This document shows, one piece after another, positions 34,257-44,652 of a DNA stretch of 44,663 nt. The stretch's first letter is position 1. Each line of letters begins with the position of its first letter. Under the pieces are notes generated by a model. It did no database searches. It was not told the origin of the DNA and was given only the letters and a program-made list of their open reading frames with translations. Position numbers and translations under genes: made by a program. Source of the DNA: Bacteroidetes bacterium MED-G17 (lineage in GTDB: Bacteria > Bacteroidota > Bacteroidia > NS11-12g > UBA9320); the NCBI GenBank assembly GCA_002457675.1, contig NTKK01000011.1:1-44663 (forward strand). Reading direction: 5' to 3'.

Positions 34257-35130
34257 TTGATTTTATGTTGATTAAATACAAACCGAAGATTAATACAAAA
34301 GTACAGATTATCTTTTTGATGCTCAGTACGTCAGCGCCCAAACATACTGCTATAATAGAAGCTAAAACGGGTTGGAGATAGATATAACTACCTGCTAATA
34401 CCGGACCACCATGTTTGATGACCGAAAAATTTAACAAATAGGTTAAAAAAGTAGTCCCCAAAACCACAAATATTACGATAGCATATACACCAGTGCTCCA
34501 AGTTGCTAGCTCTATTTGGGTCAATTGGCTAAACCCTATGGGAAAAACAAAAATTAATCCTGAAAGAAACAACCATTTGATTATACTTTGGCTAGGATAC
34601 TTTTTTGTCAATCGCTTTACATAAAACAAATAAAAACCATAGCTCAGAGCATTGAGCAAAATCAATAAATTGCCAATGGTATGATCTTGATTTACACTAA
34701 ATTTTTTCATACCTACTAAGTATAGCGCACTTGATAAACTCAATAATAGGCCGAGTATAGATTGCCATGACCATTTTTTATGCTGATTCAAGGTATTAAT
34801 AATAAATACGAAAACTGGGGTAGTTAGCATGATGATAGCTGCATTAATTGGCGTAGTTAAACTTAAACCCTTAAAAAATAAAAGCATGTTGAAAACCACA
34901 CCAAATAAGGATGCAACAACAATCTTTGGCCAATCTCCTTTTGCTATCTTGACCTTGTTTTTTACAAAAATTGCCAAAACAAAAAACAAAAAACATGCCC
35001 CCAAGACCCGAATGACAATAAATGCATAAGGCAATACAAAAGAGGGCATCACCTGTTTTGCTAAGCTATAGTTGGCAGCATAGATTAGTTGAACCAAAAA
35101 AGCGAAAAGATGAATTTTCCAAAATGGCAC
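34249..35130 (-). CDS. EamA/DMT-family transporter
   Basis: 293 residues with ten predicted membrane helices in two EamA repeats (about 1-140 and 145-290), typical of drug/metabolite transporters; the substrate cannot be predicted. I chose GTG at 35130 (start PFWKIHLFAFLVQLIYAANY), which gives the usual position just before helix 1. The longer reading from 35229 adds 33 non-hydrophobic residues and would overlap ruvA. A near-consensus box TATCTTCG (minus strand, 35134-35141) precedes the GTG by three bases. It heads the eamA-yicC-gmk-nadD run. Confidence 0.82.
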   Translation of the reverse strand: MPFWKIHLFAFLVQLIYAANYSLAKQVMPSFVLPYAFIVIRVLGACFLFFVLAIFVKNKVKIAKGDWPKIVVASLFGVVFNMLLFFKGLSLTTPINAAIIMLTTPVFVFIINTLNQHKKWSWQSILGLLLSLSSALYLVGMKKFSVNQDHTIGNLLILLNALSYGFYLFYVKRLTKKYPSQSIIKWLFLSGLIFVFPIGFSQLTQIELATWSTGVYAIVIFVVLGTTFLTYLLNFSVIKHGGPVLAGSYIYLQPVLASIIAVCLGADVLSIKKIICTFVLIFGLYLINIKSNG

Positions 35131-35183
35131 ATTCGAAGATACGAACAATGCCCCAACCAAAATATTCCAATTACTTTGTAAAT

Positions 35184-35774
35184 ATGTTTGCTTACTTGCA
35201 TGGTCAACTTTCGCATGTTGAACCCACATTTTGCATTTTAGACGTTAATGGTGTTGGATACCATCTTTCAATATCTGTTAATACATTCAACGAGATAAAA
35301 AGTGGCATCAATCAAAAAATAAAACTGTTTGTTTCTCCGATCATTCGGGAAGACACCTTTGATCTTTATGGTTTTTTCGACCGAGCGGAAAAAAATATGT
35401 TCCTACATCTAATAAGCGTTTCTGGCGTTGGCCCCTCCACTGCGCGAATTGTTCTCTCCACGTACCAAGCAGATGAAATTGCCATGGCCATTCGCACTGA
35501 AAATATTTCGATGTTAAAATCCATAAAGGGAATTGGCCCTAAGGCCGCTCAACGTTTAATCATTGATTTAAAAGAAAAAATGAGCAAAATTGACTTGGAC
35601 AATACAGGACCAGTCGATTCGAGCAACAATGTTAAAAAACAAGCTCTAGATGCGCTGCAAGCACTAGGTTTTTCTAAGGGTCCCGCTGAAAAAGCATTGG
35701 TCAAAGTGGCTCAAGAAAATAATGAAGAATTGACCACCGAAAAGCTAATTAAACACGCACTTAAAATATTGTAG
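35184..35774 (+). CDS. ruvA: Holliday junction branch-migration protein RuvA
   Basis: 196 residues. It starts MFAYLHGQLSHVEP, the OB-fold domain I, with VDVNGVGYHL-like NGVGYHLSIS following. Domain II has two helix-hairpin-helix motifs, VSGVGPSTARIVLS (about 77-90) and IKGIGPKAAQRLIIDL (about 112-127). Domain III, the RuvB-binding part (about 150-196), is complete. RuvA tetramers bind Holliday junctions and load RuvB. I start at the ATG at 35184; longer in-frame starts up to 35022 would run through the divergent eamA gene and lack family similarity. sprA follows 56 bases downstream. Confidence 0.93.
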   Translation: MFAYLHGQLSHVEPTFCILDVNGVGYHLSISVNTFNEIKSGINQKIKLFVSPIIREDTFDLYGFFDRAEKNMFLHLISVSGVGPSTARIVLSTYQADEIAMAIRTENISMLKSIKGIGPKAAQRLIIDLKEKMSKIDLDNTGPVDSSNNVKKQALDALQALGFSKGPAEKALVKVAQENNEELTTEKLIKHALKIL

Positions 35775-35830
35775 AAATATATGCGTTTTGCATTATAGTT
35801 TCGTTGTACTGTAAGAGGAAATTGTATCCT

Positions 35831-38800
35831 GTGAAGAATAAGACAAATGTACTTTTGACGCTTTTAATATCAGCATTTTGGGTTTTCATAATCCCAAAAG
35901 GAAGCGCACAAAGTGATTCAGTAAAATCTCCTTATTCATTCAAAGACTTCAAATACTTCGAAAAAGGAGAAAACACTTTTGATTTTAAAAATTCACCCAA
36001 CTTTTCAGAAAAGTATGAGTACGACCCCATTCATAAAACCTACACCCAAAAGAAATTCATAGGAAATACAGAAATTGGCGACCCCAAGCCCAAAAGTTTT
36101 AAAAAATTTATTGAAGAAAAATCCAAGGAACGAGAAAGAGCATATTTCCGCGAAAAAGCTAAAGCTGAAAATTTTGTTAGAAGTAGTGGCATTCTTCCTA
36201 AAATTTACCTTTCTCCTCCCATATTCGACAAAATTTTTGGCGGTGGGCTTATTGATATCCGACCCACAGGGTCTGCAGAGCTAACTTTTGGGGGCAATTT
36301 CAACACCGTTAGAAACCCACAGTTTAGCCAAAGACAACAACAAAATGGACAATTTGACTTCGAAACAAAACTCCAATTAGGCATCAATGGGCAAATCGGC
36401 AATAAAGTTAAAGTAAACTGGAACTATGATACCGAAGCCACGTTTGATTTCGAAAACCAAATGAAACTCAACTGGCAAGGCGAAGAAGACGATATATTGA
36501 AAAATATAGAACTTGGGAATGTAGCCTTACCGCTCAACGGGAGCTTAATCAAAGGAGGCCAAAGTCTTTTTGGTATAAAGACAAAGATGCAATTTGGACG
36601 GCTTAATGTAACCACCATCCTAACCCAACAACAAGGTGAAACCAAAGAAACACAGCTCAATGGTGGGGCCCAAGTAACCGAATTCAACATTCAAGCGCAC
36701 CAATATGAAGCAAATCGACACTTCTTTTTAGGTCAATTTTTTAGAGATCAATACAATAATGCCCTGTCTCTACTTCCTGTGGTACAAAGCAATATCCTCA
36801 TCAACTATATCGAAGTTTGGGTAACCAATAGAAGCCGCAGTTTCAACACCAATAGAGACCTTATCGCATATATGGATTTAGGCGAATTTGACCCCTACAA
36901 TGCTTCCCTTAAAGACGCTGGGAAAAGCAATGACGTACCCGACAACAAGACCAATCTGCTCTATGATCGTGTGTTGAGCAATCCAAATTATCGCCAAATA
37001 AATTCTGCACTCAACCAATGGAATAATTCGAATGTTCCCATGCGTGTGGGGCAAGATATTACCTTACTTAGCAATGCAAGATTGCTCAACAAAAACGAAT
37101 ACACGATTAATGACAGGTTGGGATACATTTCATTAAATAACTCATTGAATAACGACGAAGTTCTTGCTGTTGCATACGACTTTACTTACAACGGCGTCCG
37201 CTACCAAGTAGGAGAATTTACTAGAGACAACCCGGCAACAGTTGAAAATCCATCAGCTCTTACGGTTAAAATGCTCAAGGGCACCCTGACCAAAACCAAC
37301 CTGCCAATTTGGGATTTAATGATGAAAAATGTCTATAGCTTGGGCTCCATGGGCATCCAAGCAAATGATTTTAGATTGAACGTGGTGTATGCAGACGACC
37401 CCTCAGGAGCTGACCTAAACTACCTTCCCGTAAAATCTGAAGAAAGCCAAATTCACCAAAAAACATTGATTGATGTGTTAAATCTTGACAACATCAATCG
37501 TCAGAACGAGGCAAAGCCTGATGGGGTATTTGACTTTATTTCTGGACTAACAATCAATACACAAACAGGGCGAATCATTTTTCCAGTTTTAGAACCCTTT
37601 GGAGACCACCTGAGAAGCAAATTTATTGACCCTCAAGGCAAACAAGCAGATTATTATGCTTTTGGTAGTTTGTATGACAGCACACAATGGCTTGCCGAAC
37701 AAGACGTGCAACACAATAAATTCTTTTTGCGCGGCAGCTATAGAGGAACAAGTACAAATGAAATATCCCTAAATTCTATAAATGTGCCTCGAGGATCGGT
37801 TCGAGTTACCGCAAATGGGTCATTACTCCAAGAGGGCTCCGATTATATTGTGGACTATACCCTAGGTAAAGTGAAAATAATCAATGAAGGGATTCTAAAT
37901 TCTGGCGCAAGCATCAACGTGAGCTCTGAAAGCAACACACTTTTTAATGTGCAGCAAAAATCCTTAATGGGCACTAGACTAGATTACCAACATTCAGACA
38001 AACTTTTTTTAGGTGGGACATTTATGCACATGAGCGAAAGACCACTCACACCAAAAGTAAATATTGGTGAGGAAACCATTTTGAATTCTATTTGGGGAGG
38101 CGACATTGCCTACAGCACAGAATCACGCTTTTTGACCAAATTGGTAGATAAACTCCCTTTCATTGAAACCAAAGAAAAATCAAGTGTAAATTTTACTGGC
38201 GAATTTGCTCAAATCATCCCCCATAAACCCCGTTCTATGGGTGAAAGAGGCACCTCCTATATCGATGACTTTGAAGGTGCAGAAATACCATTTGACTTGA
38301 AATTTTGGAACAACTGGAAGCTCGCCAGTACGCCACAAGGACAAAATGACTTATTCCCTGAAACTTCCCTGGATTCGACTTATAATCATCACCGTGCAAA
38401 ACTGGCTTGGTATAGCATTGATCCAGTTTACCAATCTGTTCAGAATCTCACGCCAGATCATCTTAAAGACGATCCCAATCAACGTAGCAACCACAATGTA
38501 CGAAGTGTGGCACAAACAGAAATATTCCCAGAATTAAATCTTCAACAAGGACAACCAAGGCAGCAAGCTACTTTGGATTTGGCTTTTTATCCAAAACTAA
38601 GAGGACAATACAACTACAACGCAGGTATTCTAGATAATGAAGGAAAAATTATTGAAACCCAAATAGAAAAATCTTGGGGTGGAATTACCAGAAGAATTGA
38701 AACAAACGATTTTCAAGCTGCCAATATTGACTATATAGAGGTATGGGTCATGGATCCTTTTGCAAATGACATCAACCAAAATTCTCAAACAAAAGGCTTT

Positions 38801-41800
38801 TTGTATATCAATCTAGGAAGTGTTTCTGAAGATGTTTTACCTGACCAACAAAAATCCTATGAAAATGGATTACCAAAAGATGATAACAACGAAAATGTTG
38901 ACTTTACCACATTTGGCAGAATATCTACCTTACCAGCAATCAACAATGCTTTTGACAATGACCCAGCAGCCAGACCTTTTCAAGACGTTGGTTATGATGG
39001 GCTGAGTGATGCCGCAGAACAAGATTACTTCAAACCATTCCTAAATCAAATTGAACAAAGTCACGGAACGGCATCAAAGGCTTATCAGCAAGCGCTGAGC
39101 GACCCAAGTGCGGACAATTACGTACATCATCGAGATGAAACTTACGACAATAACCAATCCTCTATTTTAAAACGATACCAAACATTTAATGGACTCGAAG
39201 GAAACAGCTCCTTGAGCAAACTGCCTAATGGTATTCCAAAATCAAACTCTGTGAGCCCAGATGATGAAGACATAAACAATGATTTTACACTCAGTTTAAA
39301 CGAAGAATATTTCCAATATAAAATTGAAATCAGTAGAGATGCTTTCAAAGTAGGCCAAAACTACATCACCGACAGTGTAAGAGTAAGACCAAATCTACCG
39401 GCAAAAATTCAGCCAGAGGAAGTAACTTATTACCAACTTAAAATTCCTATCAGAGAGTATGAAAAAGCAGTAAATGGCATTCAAGACTTTAAATCCATCA
39501 GATTTATGAGAATGTTTATGCACGGTTTTAATGATTCAATTATTTTACGTTTTGCACAACTACAATTGGTGCGCGCCGATTGGCGACGATATCTTGAAGG
39601 ATTGAAATATCCACCAAGTGTTGGACCAAGTCCAGATCAAGATGAAGATGTAGAATTTGTTATCTCTACAGTGAATATTGTTGAAAACAGCCGACGAGAA
39701 CCCGTTGCGTATGTAGTTCCTCCTGATTTTCAAAGAGAACTTGACCCAACACAACCCAATACAGTACAACAAAACGAACAATCCCTGAGCCTTGCCGTGT
39801 GTGGACTAAAAAAAGGAGACGCAAGAGCCGCCTACAAAACCAATCAATTGGACATTAGGAATTATAAAAATTTAAAAATGTTTATTCATGCAGAAGGTGA
39901 AGACCTGAAAAATGGTGATGTGCATGCTTTTATGAGGATGGGGACAGACCTCCAAAATAACTATTACGAGTATGAAATTCCTTTACAAATAACACCTTTT
40001 GGCGCTCAAAGTGACGCAGACATTTGGCCTGATGCAAACCGTTTAGAAGTAGAATTAGAAATTTTTAATGCCTTAAAACTTGAAAGACAAAATTTTACCC
40101 AAGACCCGCTCGCATTTTTTGAAAAAAAATTACCTAACGGACATATTGTGCGGGTAAAAGGTCTCCCTGACCTAAGCAATATAAGAAGCATGATGTTGGG
40201 AATAAGAAATCCTGCAGAAAAAACTGATGGGCAGGAAAATTTATGCGCTGAAGTTTGGTTTAATGAAATGAGACTTACTGATTTTACCAACAAAGGAGGT
40301 TATGCAGCAAACGCTCGATTGGTTGCAAATCTTGCTGATTTTGCCACAATTAATGCAAATGGAAACTATGAATCTATTGGCTTTGGAGGTGTAGATAAAA
40401 CCCTCAATGAGAGGAGTATAGACGAAACCATCCAATACGATTTGTCCTCTACATTTGAATTGGGCAAGTTTTTCCCTCAAAAACTAGGCATAACCATACC
40501 TATGTATTTGGGATGGGGTGAAACTTTCGTGAACCCCAAATTTTACCCACTTAATCCAGATGTTTTGCTCAGAACAGCCATAAAAAATGCTTCAGACGAA
40601 ACTGAAAAGAAAAAAATTAGAGAAGCTGCCCAAGACTATACCTCGCGCTACAGTATCAATTTCACCAATGTGAAAAAAAATCGAGTGAATGGAGGTAAAA
40701 GCCATATTTGGGATATTGAAAATTTTAATTTTTCATACGCTTATCAAAAAATTTATCGTCGTAATCAAGTTATTGAAGAAAATATAGAACGTATTTATAG
40801 AGCCAGTATTGGCTATAACTACTCAAGCAATGCAAAACCTTGGCAGCCATTAAAAAATAAAATAAAGTCGCGGAAACTTGCAATAATTAGAGATTTTAAC
40901 ATTTCATTTTTGCCGCAAAGTTTGTCCTTTAGAACAGATGTTGACCGCCGTTACTCTGAACTTCAAAATCGAAACAATGACCAATTTCAAGCCATTGTAC
41001 CAAGATTTTTTGATAAAACCTTTCGCATCAATAGAACATATGCAATGCGTTGGAACTTAACTCGAAGTCTTAAATTTGACTATGCTGCGACAGCCAATGC
41101 TTGGGTAGAAGAACCCACAGGAGCATTAAACTCACAAGCGAAAAAAGACAGTGTAAAAAATAATTTATTGAATTTTGGCAAACTCAACGATTTTAATCAG
41201 ACGATAAACCTCAATTACACCCTACCCTTCACAAAAATTAGGAAGCTAAGCTGGATAAATACCACCGCAAGATATTCTGGCAGTTACAACTGGCGACTGG
41301 CCTCACCAAGGGCACCATATTTGGGTAATACCCTCCAAAACAGTCAAAGTTATTCTGTTAATTCCACCATGAATTTTACTTCATTTTATAATATGTTCCC
41401 TGCTTTGCGAAAACTAAATCAAAAAAGTCGAGCCAAGTCCAAAAAAGAAAAAGATAAAGTTTCATTCAACACCCTCGGAAAAATGTTAATTATGCTCAAA
41501 CAAGCGCAGTTTTCGTATACAATTAACCGAGGAACTACCTTGCCTGGATTCAAAGAAAATATTGACCTTTTTGGACAAAACTTTTTAAAACAATCTCCAG
41601 GTTGGGATTTTGTTATGGGCGAACAAAAAGAACAAATTCGTTATGACTTAGCACGCCAAGGATACTTGAGTAGCAGTCCTGTTCAAAATAATTTGTATAT
41701 CGAAACCATTACCGAAGACCTAACTGGCCGAGCCACCTTAGAACCACTAAGTGGTTTTAGAATTTCTTTAGATTTCAATAAGCGAAAATCGCAAAATACC

Positions 41801-42868
41801 CAAAGTATGTTCAGGGTAGATACCACCAACAATTACAATGATTTTAGAGATATTGGACTCAACCACAGTGGTACATTCTCTATGAGCACTATTATGTGGC
41901 GCAGTACTTTTGAAAGCCTCGATGAAGAACTATGGACAACTAGCACATACAATCAATTTTTGAATAACCGTTTTGTCATCGCCCAACGTTTACAAGCTGT
42001 TCAATTCACAACAGTTGATGCTTACAAAAGCAGCGGATTTGACCAACAAGTAGGTGTCTTAGACGACTCTACTGGATTTCCCGCAGGCTTCAACAAAAAC
42101 CATCCAGACGTTCTTCTTTATTCCTTTTTAGCAGCATACAATGGTCAAAATGCTATTAACACAAAGTTCAACCCATTCCCCGCCATTCCGCTTCCCAATT
42201 GGAGGATCAATTATAATGGATTGAATAAGCTTTTAGGTATCGAAAAAAAGGTAACTAACTTAAACATTAGCCATGCTTACAGCGCCAACTACAGTGTGGG
42301 CTCTTACTTATCTTCACTAGATTTCGGCAGTGAAGATATCTTAGAACGTGGCAATAACCTTACCCCATTCTACCAGTACCAAGGTGGTGTAACACTTGTT
42401 GAAAGAATTACGCCTCTTTTAGGTGTAGACTTAACTTTTAAAAGTGGCCTTACCATAAAGTTTGAAACCAAAAGAAATCGTAACCTTAATCTAAACTTAA
42501 ACAATGCTCAAATGGTGGAGCAACGAAACAAAGAATGGGTGCTAGGCGTTGGCTTTAGAAGCACGCGTATACGCATACCACTCAATTTTCAAGGCAAACG
42601 TTTGAAATTAGACAATGACCTCAACTTTAGGATGGATGTTTCTGTTAGAGATGGGGTTACCATTGTTCGAAAAATAGATTCAGATGTCAATACGCCTACC
42701 GCGGGAAACAGGTTGGTAAGCATTAAACCAACACTTGACTATTTGTTAAACAAAAATTTAAACCTTCGCGCTTTTTACAACCGAACAGTAAACGAACCTA
42801 GAACCACCTATTCTTTCCCTACGGCTCTTACCAATTTTGGACTCACACTTCGATATACATTGCAGTAA
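35831..42868 (+). CDS. sprA: Type IX secretion system outer-membrane translocon SprA (Sov)
   Basis: About 2345 residues with a signal peptide (VKNKTNVLLTLLISAFWVF..., cleavage after GSAQ). Right after it come SprA landmarks: IYLSPPIFDKIFGGGLIDIRPTG and GNFNTVRNPQ, then long stretches of amphipathic strands through the end RYTLQ. SprA forms a 36-strand barrel, the pore of the type IX system that exports proteins with C-terminal sorting domains and supports gliding. Length matches the family (about 2300-2500). I chose GTG at 35831, because it begins the signal peptide; the TTG at 35804 would add nine residues. No other por/gld gene is nearby. Gene order ruvA-sprA is common in Bacteroidota. Confidence 0.95.
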   Translation: MKNKTNVLLTLLISAFWVFIIPKGSAQSDSVKSPYSFKDFKYFEKGENTFDFKNSPNFSEKYEYDPIHKTYTQKKFIGNTEIGDPKPKSFKKFIEEKSKERERAYFREKAKAENFVRSSGILPKIYLSPPIFDKIFGGGLIDIRPTGSAELTFGGNFNTVRNPQFSQRQQQNGQFDFETKLQLGINGQIGNKVKVNWNYDTEATFDFENQMKLNWQGEEDDILKNIELGNVALPLNGSLIKGGQSLFGIKTKMQFGRLNVTTILTQQQGETKETQLNGGAQVTEFNIQAHQYEANRHFFLGQFFRDQYNNALSLLPVVQSNILINYIEVWVTNRSRSFNTNRDLIAYMDLGEFDPYNASLKDAGKSNDVPDNKTNLLYDRVLSNPNYRQINSALNQWNNSNVPMRVGQDITLLSNARLLNKNEYTINDRLGYISLNNSLNNDEVLAVAYDFTYNGVRYQVGEFTRDNPATVENPSALTVKMLKGTLTKTNLPIWDLMMKNVYSLGSMGIQANDFRLNVVYADDPSGADLNYLPVKSEESQIHQKTLIDVLNLDNINRQNEAKPDGVFDFISGLTINTQTGRIIFPVLEPFGDHLRSKFIDPQGKQADYYAFGSLYDSTQWLAEQDVQHNKFFLRGSYRGTSTNEISLNSINVPRGSVRVTANGSLLQEGSDYIVDYTLGKVKIINEGILNSGASINVSSESNTLFNVQQKSLMGTRLDYQHSDKLFLGGTFMHMSERPLTPKVNIGEETILNSIWGGDIAYSTESRFLTKLVDKLPFIETKEKSSVNFTGEFAQIIPHKPRSMGERGTSYIDDFEGAEIPFDLKFWNNWKLASTPQGQNDLFPETSLDSTYNHHRAKLAWYSIDPVYQSVQNLTPDHLKDDPNQRSNHNVRSVAQTEIFPELNLQQGQPRQQATLDLAFYPKLRGQYNYNAGILDNEGKIIETQIEKSWGGITRRIETNDFQAANIDYIEVWVMDPFANDINQNSQTKGFLYINLGSVSEDVLPDQQKSYENGLPKDDNNENVDFTTFGRISTLPAINNAFDNDPAARPFQDVGYDGLSDAAEQDYFKPFLNQIEQSHGTASKAYQQALSDPSADNYVHHRDETYDNNQSSILKRYQTFNGLEGNSSLSKLPNGIPKSNSVSPDDEDINNDFTLSLNEEYFQYKIEISRDAFKVGQNYITDSVRVRPNLPAKIQPEEVTYYQLKIPIREYEKAVNGIQDFKSIRFMRMFMHGFNDSIILRFAQLQLVRADWRRYLEGLKYPPSVGPSPDQDEDVEFVISTVNIVENSRREPVAYVVPPDFQRELDPTQPNTVQQNEQSLSLAVCGLKKGDARAAYKTNQLDIRNYKNLKMFIHAEGEDLKNGDVHAFMRMGTDLQNNYYEYEIPLQITPFGAQSDADIWPDANRLEVELEIFNALKLERQNFTQDPLAFFEKKLPNGHIVRVKGLPDLSNIRSMMLGIRNPAEKTDGQENLCAEVWFNEMRLTDFTNKGGYAANARLVANLADFATINANGNYESIGFGGVDKTLNERSIDETIQYDLSSTFELGKFFPQKLGITIPMYLGWGETFVNPKFYPLNPDVLLRTAIKNASDETEKKKIREAAQDYTSRYSINFTNVKKNRVNGGKSHIWDIENFNFSYAYQKIYRRNQVIEENIERIYRASIGYNYSSNAKPWQPLKNKIKSRKLAIIRDFNISFLPQSLSFRTDVDRRYSELQNRNNDQFQAIVPRFFDKTFRINRTYAMRWNLTRSLKFDYAATANAWVEEPTGALNSQAKKDSVKNNLLNFGKLNDFNQTINLNYTLPFTKIRKLSWINTTARYSGSYNWRLASPRAPYLGNTLQNSQSYSVNSTMNFTSFYNMFPALRKLNQKSRAKSKKEKDKVSFNTLGKMLIMLKQAQFSYTINRGTTLPGFKENIDLFGQNFLKQSPGWDFVMGEQKEQIRYDLARQGYLSSSPVQNNLYIETITEDLTGRATLEPLSGFRISLDFNKRKSQNTQSMFRVDTTNNYNDFRDIGLNHSGTFSMSTIMWRSTFESLDEELWTTSTYNQFLNNRFVIAQRLQAVQFTTVDAYKSSGFDQQVGVLDDSTGFPAGFNKNHPDVLLYSFLAAYNGQNAINTKFNPFPAIPLPNWRINYNGLNKLLGIEKKVTNLNISHAYSANYSVGSYLSSLDFGSEDILERGNNLTPFYQYQGGVTLVERITPLLGVDLTFKSGLTIKFETKRNRNLNLNLNNAQMVEQRNKEWVLGVGFRSTRIRIPLNFQGKRLKLDNDLNFRMDVSVRDGVTIVRKIDSDVNTPTAGNRLVSIKPTLDYLLNKNLNLRAFYNRTVNEPRTTYSFPTALTNFGLTLRYTLQ

Positions 42869-42869
42869 A

Positions 42870-43430
42870 TCAATTTAAAAAGTAATGTTTTGGTGCATTG
42901 AAAAGCAATTGCCAATCAGTTCCTTGTTTTTTCATCATTTTCGACCAAAATTTTTGACTTTCTAGTGCCTCGCCAAAAATAAATGCTGAGTGGATGTCTG
43001 AGATAATCCATGTATTTTCTTTCACTTCTTCTTGAAGCTGACCAGCAGCCCAACCAGAATAACCTAGAAAAAACTTATACGCACTTTGTGATTGCGGAAG
43101 AATCTCAATTGTTTGAATAGCTTGTTCAATATGCCCACCCCAAAAAATACCTTTTTGTATTTCTACTGCATCTTGAATGGCGTCATTTTGATGTAAAAAA
43201 TGAAGCGTATTTAACTCCACTGGACCGCCTTGGTAAAGGTCATTTTTTATGCCCAATTCCCCTTTCAATTGCTTATTCATATCGGATGCTATTTTGTTAT
43301 TAAGCACAAAACCTAGAGAACCTTTTGCGTTATGCTCAACCAAGTAGATCACACTTCTTTCAAAATGCGGATCCTGCAGAAATGGCTCTGATATTAGTAC
43401 TTTGCCTTTAGCAAGGATTTGAGATGTCAT
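42870..43430 (-). CDS. YqgE/AlgH-family protein
   Basis: 186 residues of the UPF0301 family: AKGKVLISEPFLQDPHFERS (about 7-26), HNAKGSLGFVLN, the LYQGGPVELNTLHFLH stretch (about 67-82) and FFLGYSGWAAGQL (about 125-137). The family is widespread and structurally known but lacks an agreed function. I start at ATG 43430 (MTSQILAKG); the in-frame ATG at 43475 would read through the gap terminator hairpin, giving 15 residues absent from the family. The stop lies one base from the sprA stop on the opposite strand. Confidence 0.88.
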   Translation of the reverse strand: MTSQILAKGKVLISEPFLQDPHFERSVIYLVEHNAKGSLGFVLNNKIASDMNKQLKGELGIKNDLYQGGPVELNTLHFLHQNDAIQDAVEIQKGIFWGGHIEQAIQTIEILPQSQSAYKFFLGYSGWAAGQLQEEVKENTWIISDIHSAFIFGEALESQKFWSKMMKKQGTDWQLLFNAPKHYFLN

Positions 43431-43433
43431 AAG

Positions 43434-43467
43434 CACAAAAAAAGCGAAGCCAGAGAGACTTCGCTTT
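43434..43467 (-). terminator. Intrinsic terminator after gap
   Basis: AAAGCGAAG at 43441-43449 pairs perfectly with CTTCGCTTT at 43459-43467 around a nine-base loop. Read on the minus strand (direction of gap), the stem ends in a run of seven T. It starts 20 bases after the gap stop and ends just before the yqgE start. Confidence 0.8.
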
Positions 43468-43486
43468 ATTGCCAATATTTTTTCTT

Positions 43487-44479
<993 letters not shown>

Positions 44480-44492
44480 CTAAATTGCATCG

Positions 44493-44500
44493 CAAAAGTA
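44493..44500 (-). promoter_or_regulatory. -7 promoter box of gap
   Basis: TACTTTTG (minus strand), an exact TAnnTTTG match, 22 bases before the gap ATG. Confidence 0.5.
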
Positions 44501-44577
44501 CTTTTTTAGACAAATATTGTATAATTCAATTTTGTGTATTTCTTTTGCATCCCCGATAGAAAACGGTTCAAGTAAAT

Positions 44578-44652
44578 GGCCCCTTCGTCTATCGGCTAGG
44601 ACGCCAGGTTTTCATCCTGGAAAGAGGGGTTCGATTCCCCTAGGGGCTACCA
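44578..44652 (+). tRNA. tRNA-Glu (anticodon TTC)
   Basis: Complete cloverleaf. The acceptor arm GGCCCCT pairs with AGGGGCT (with a G1-U72 wobble), the anticodon stem CCAGG/CCTGG encloses the loop TTTTCAT with anticodon TTC, and the T arm is GGGG-TTCGATT-CCCC. The discriminator A is followed by an encoded CCA (44650-44652). It reads GAA and GAG codons. It is divergent from gap, with about 107 bases between. Confidence 0.95.

Noticed and set aside
35022-35183. Longer RuvA reading frame from 35022
   Set aside because: The extra 54 residues overlap the divergent eamA gene and do not resemble RuvA, whose domain I starts MFAYLHG.
35131-35229. Longer EamA reading frame from 35229
   Set aside because: The added 33 residues lack hydrophobic helices and run across the ruvA start region; GTG at 35130 gives a normal N-terminus.
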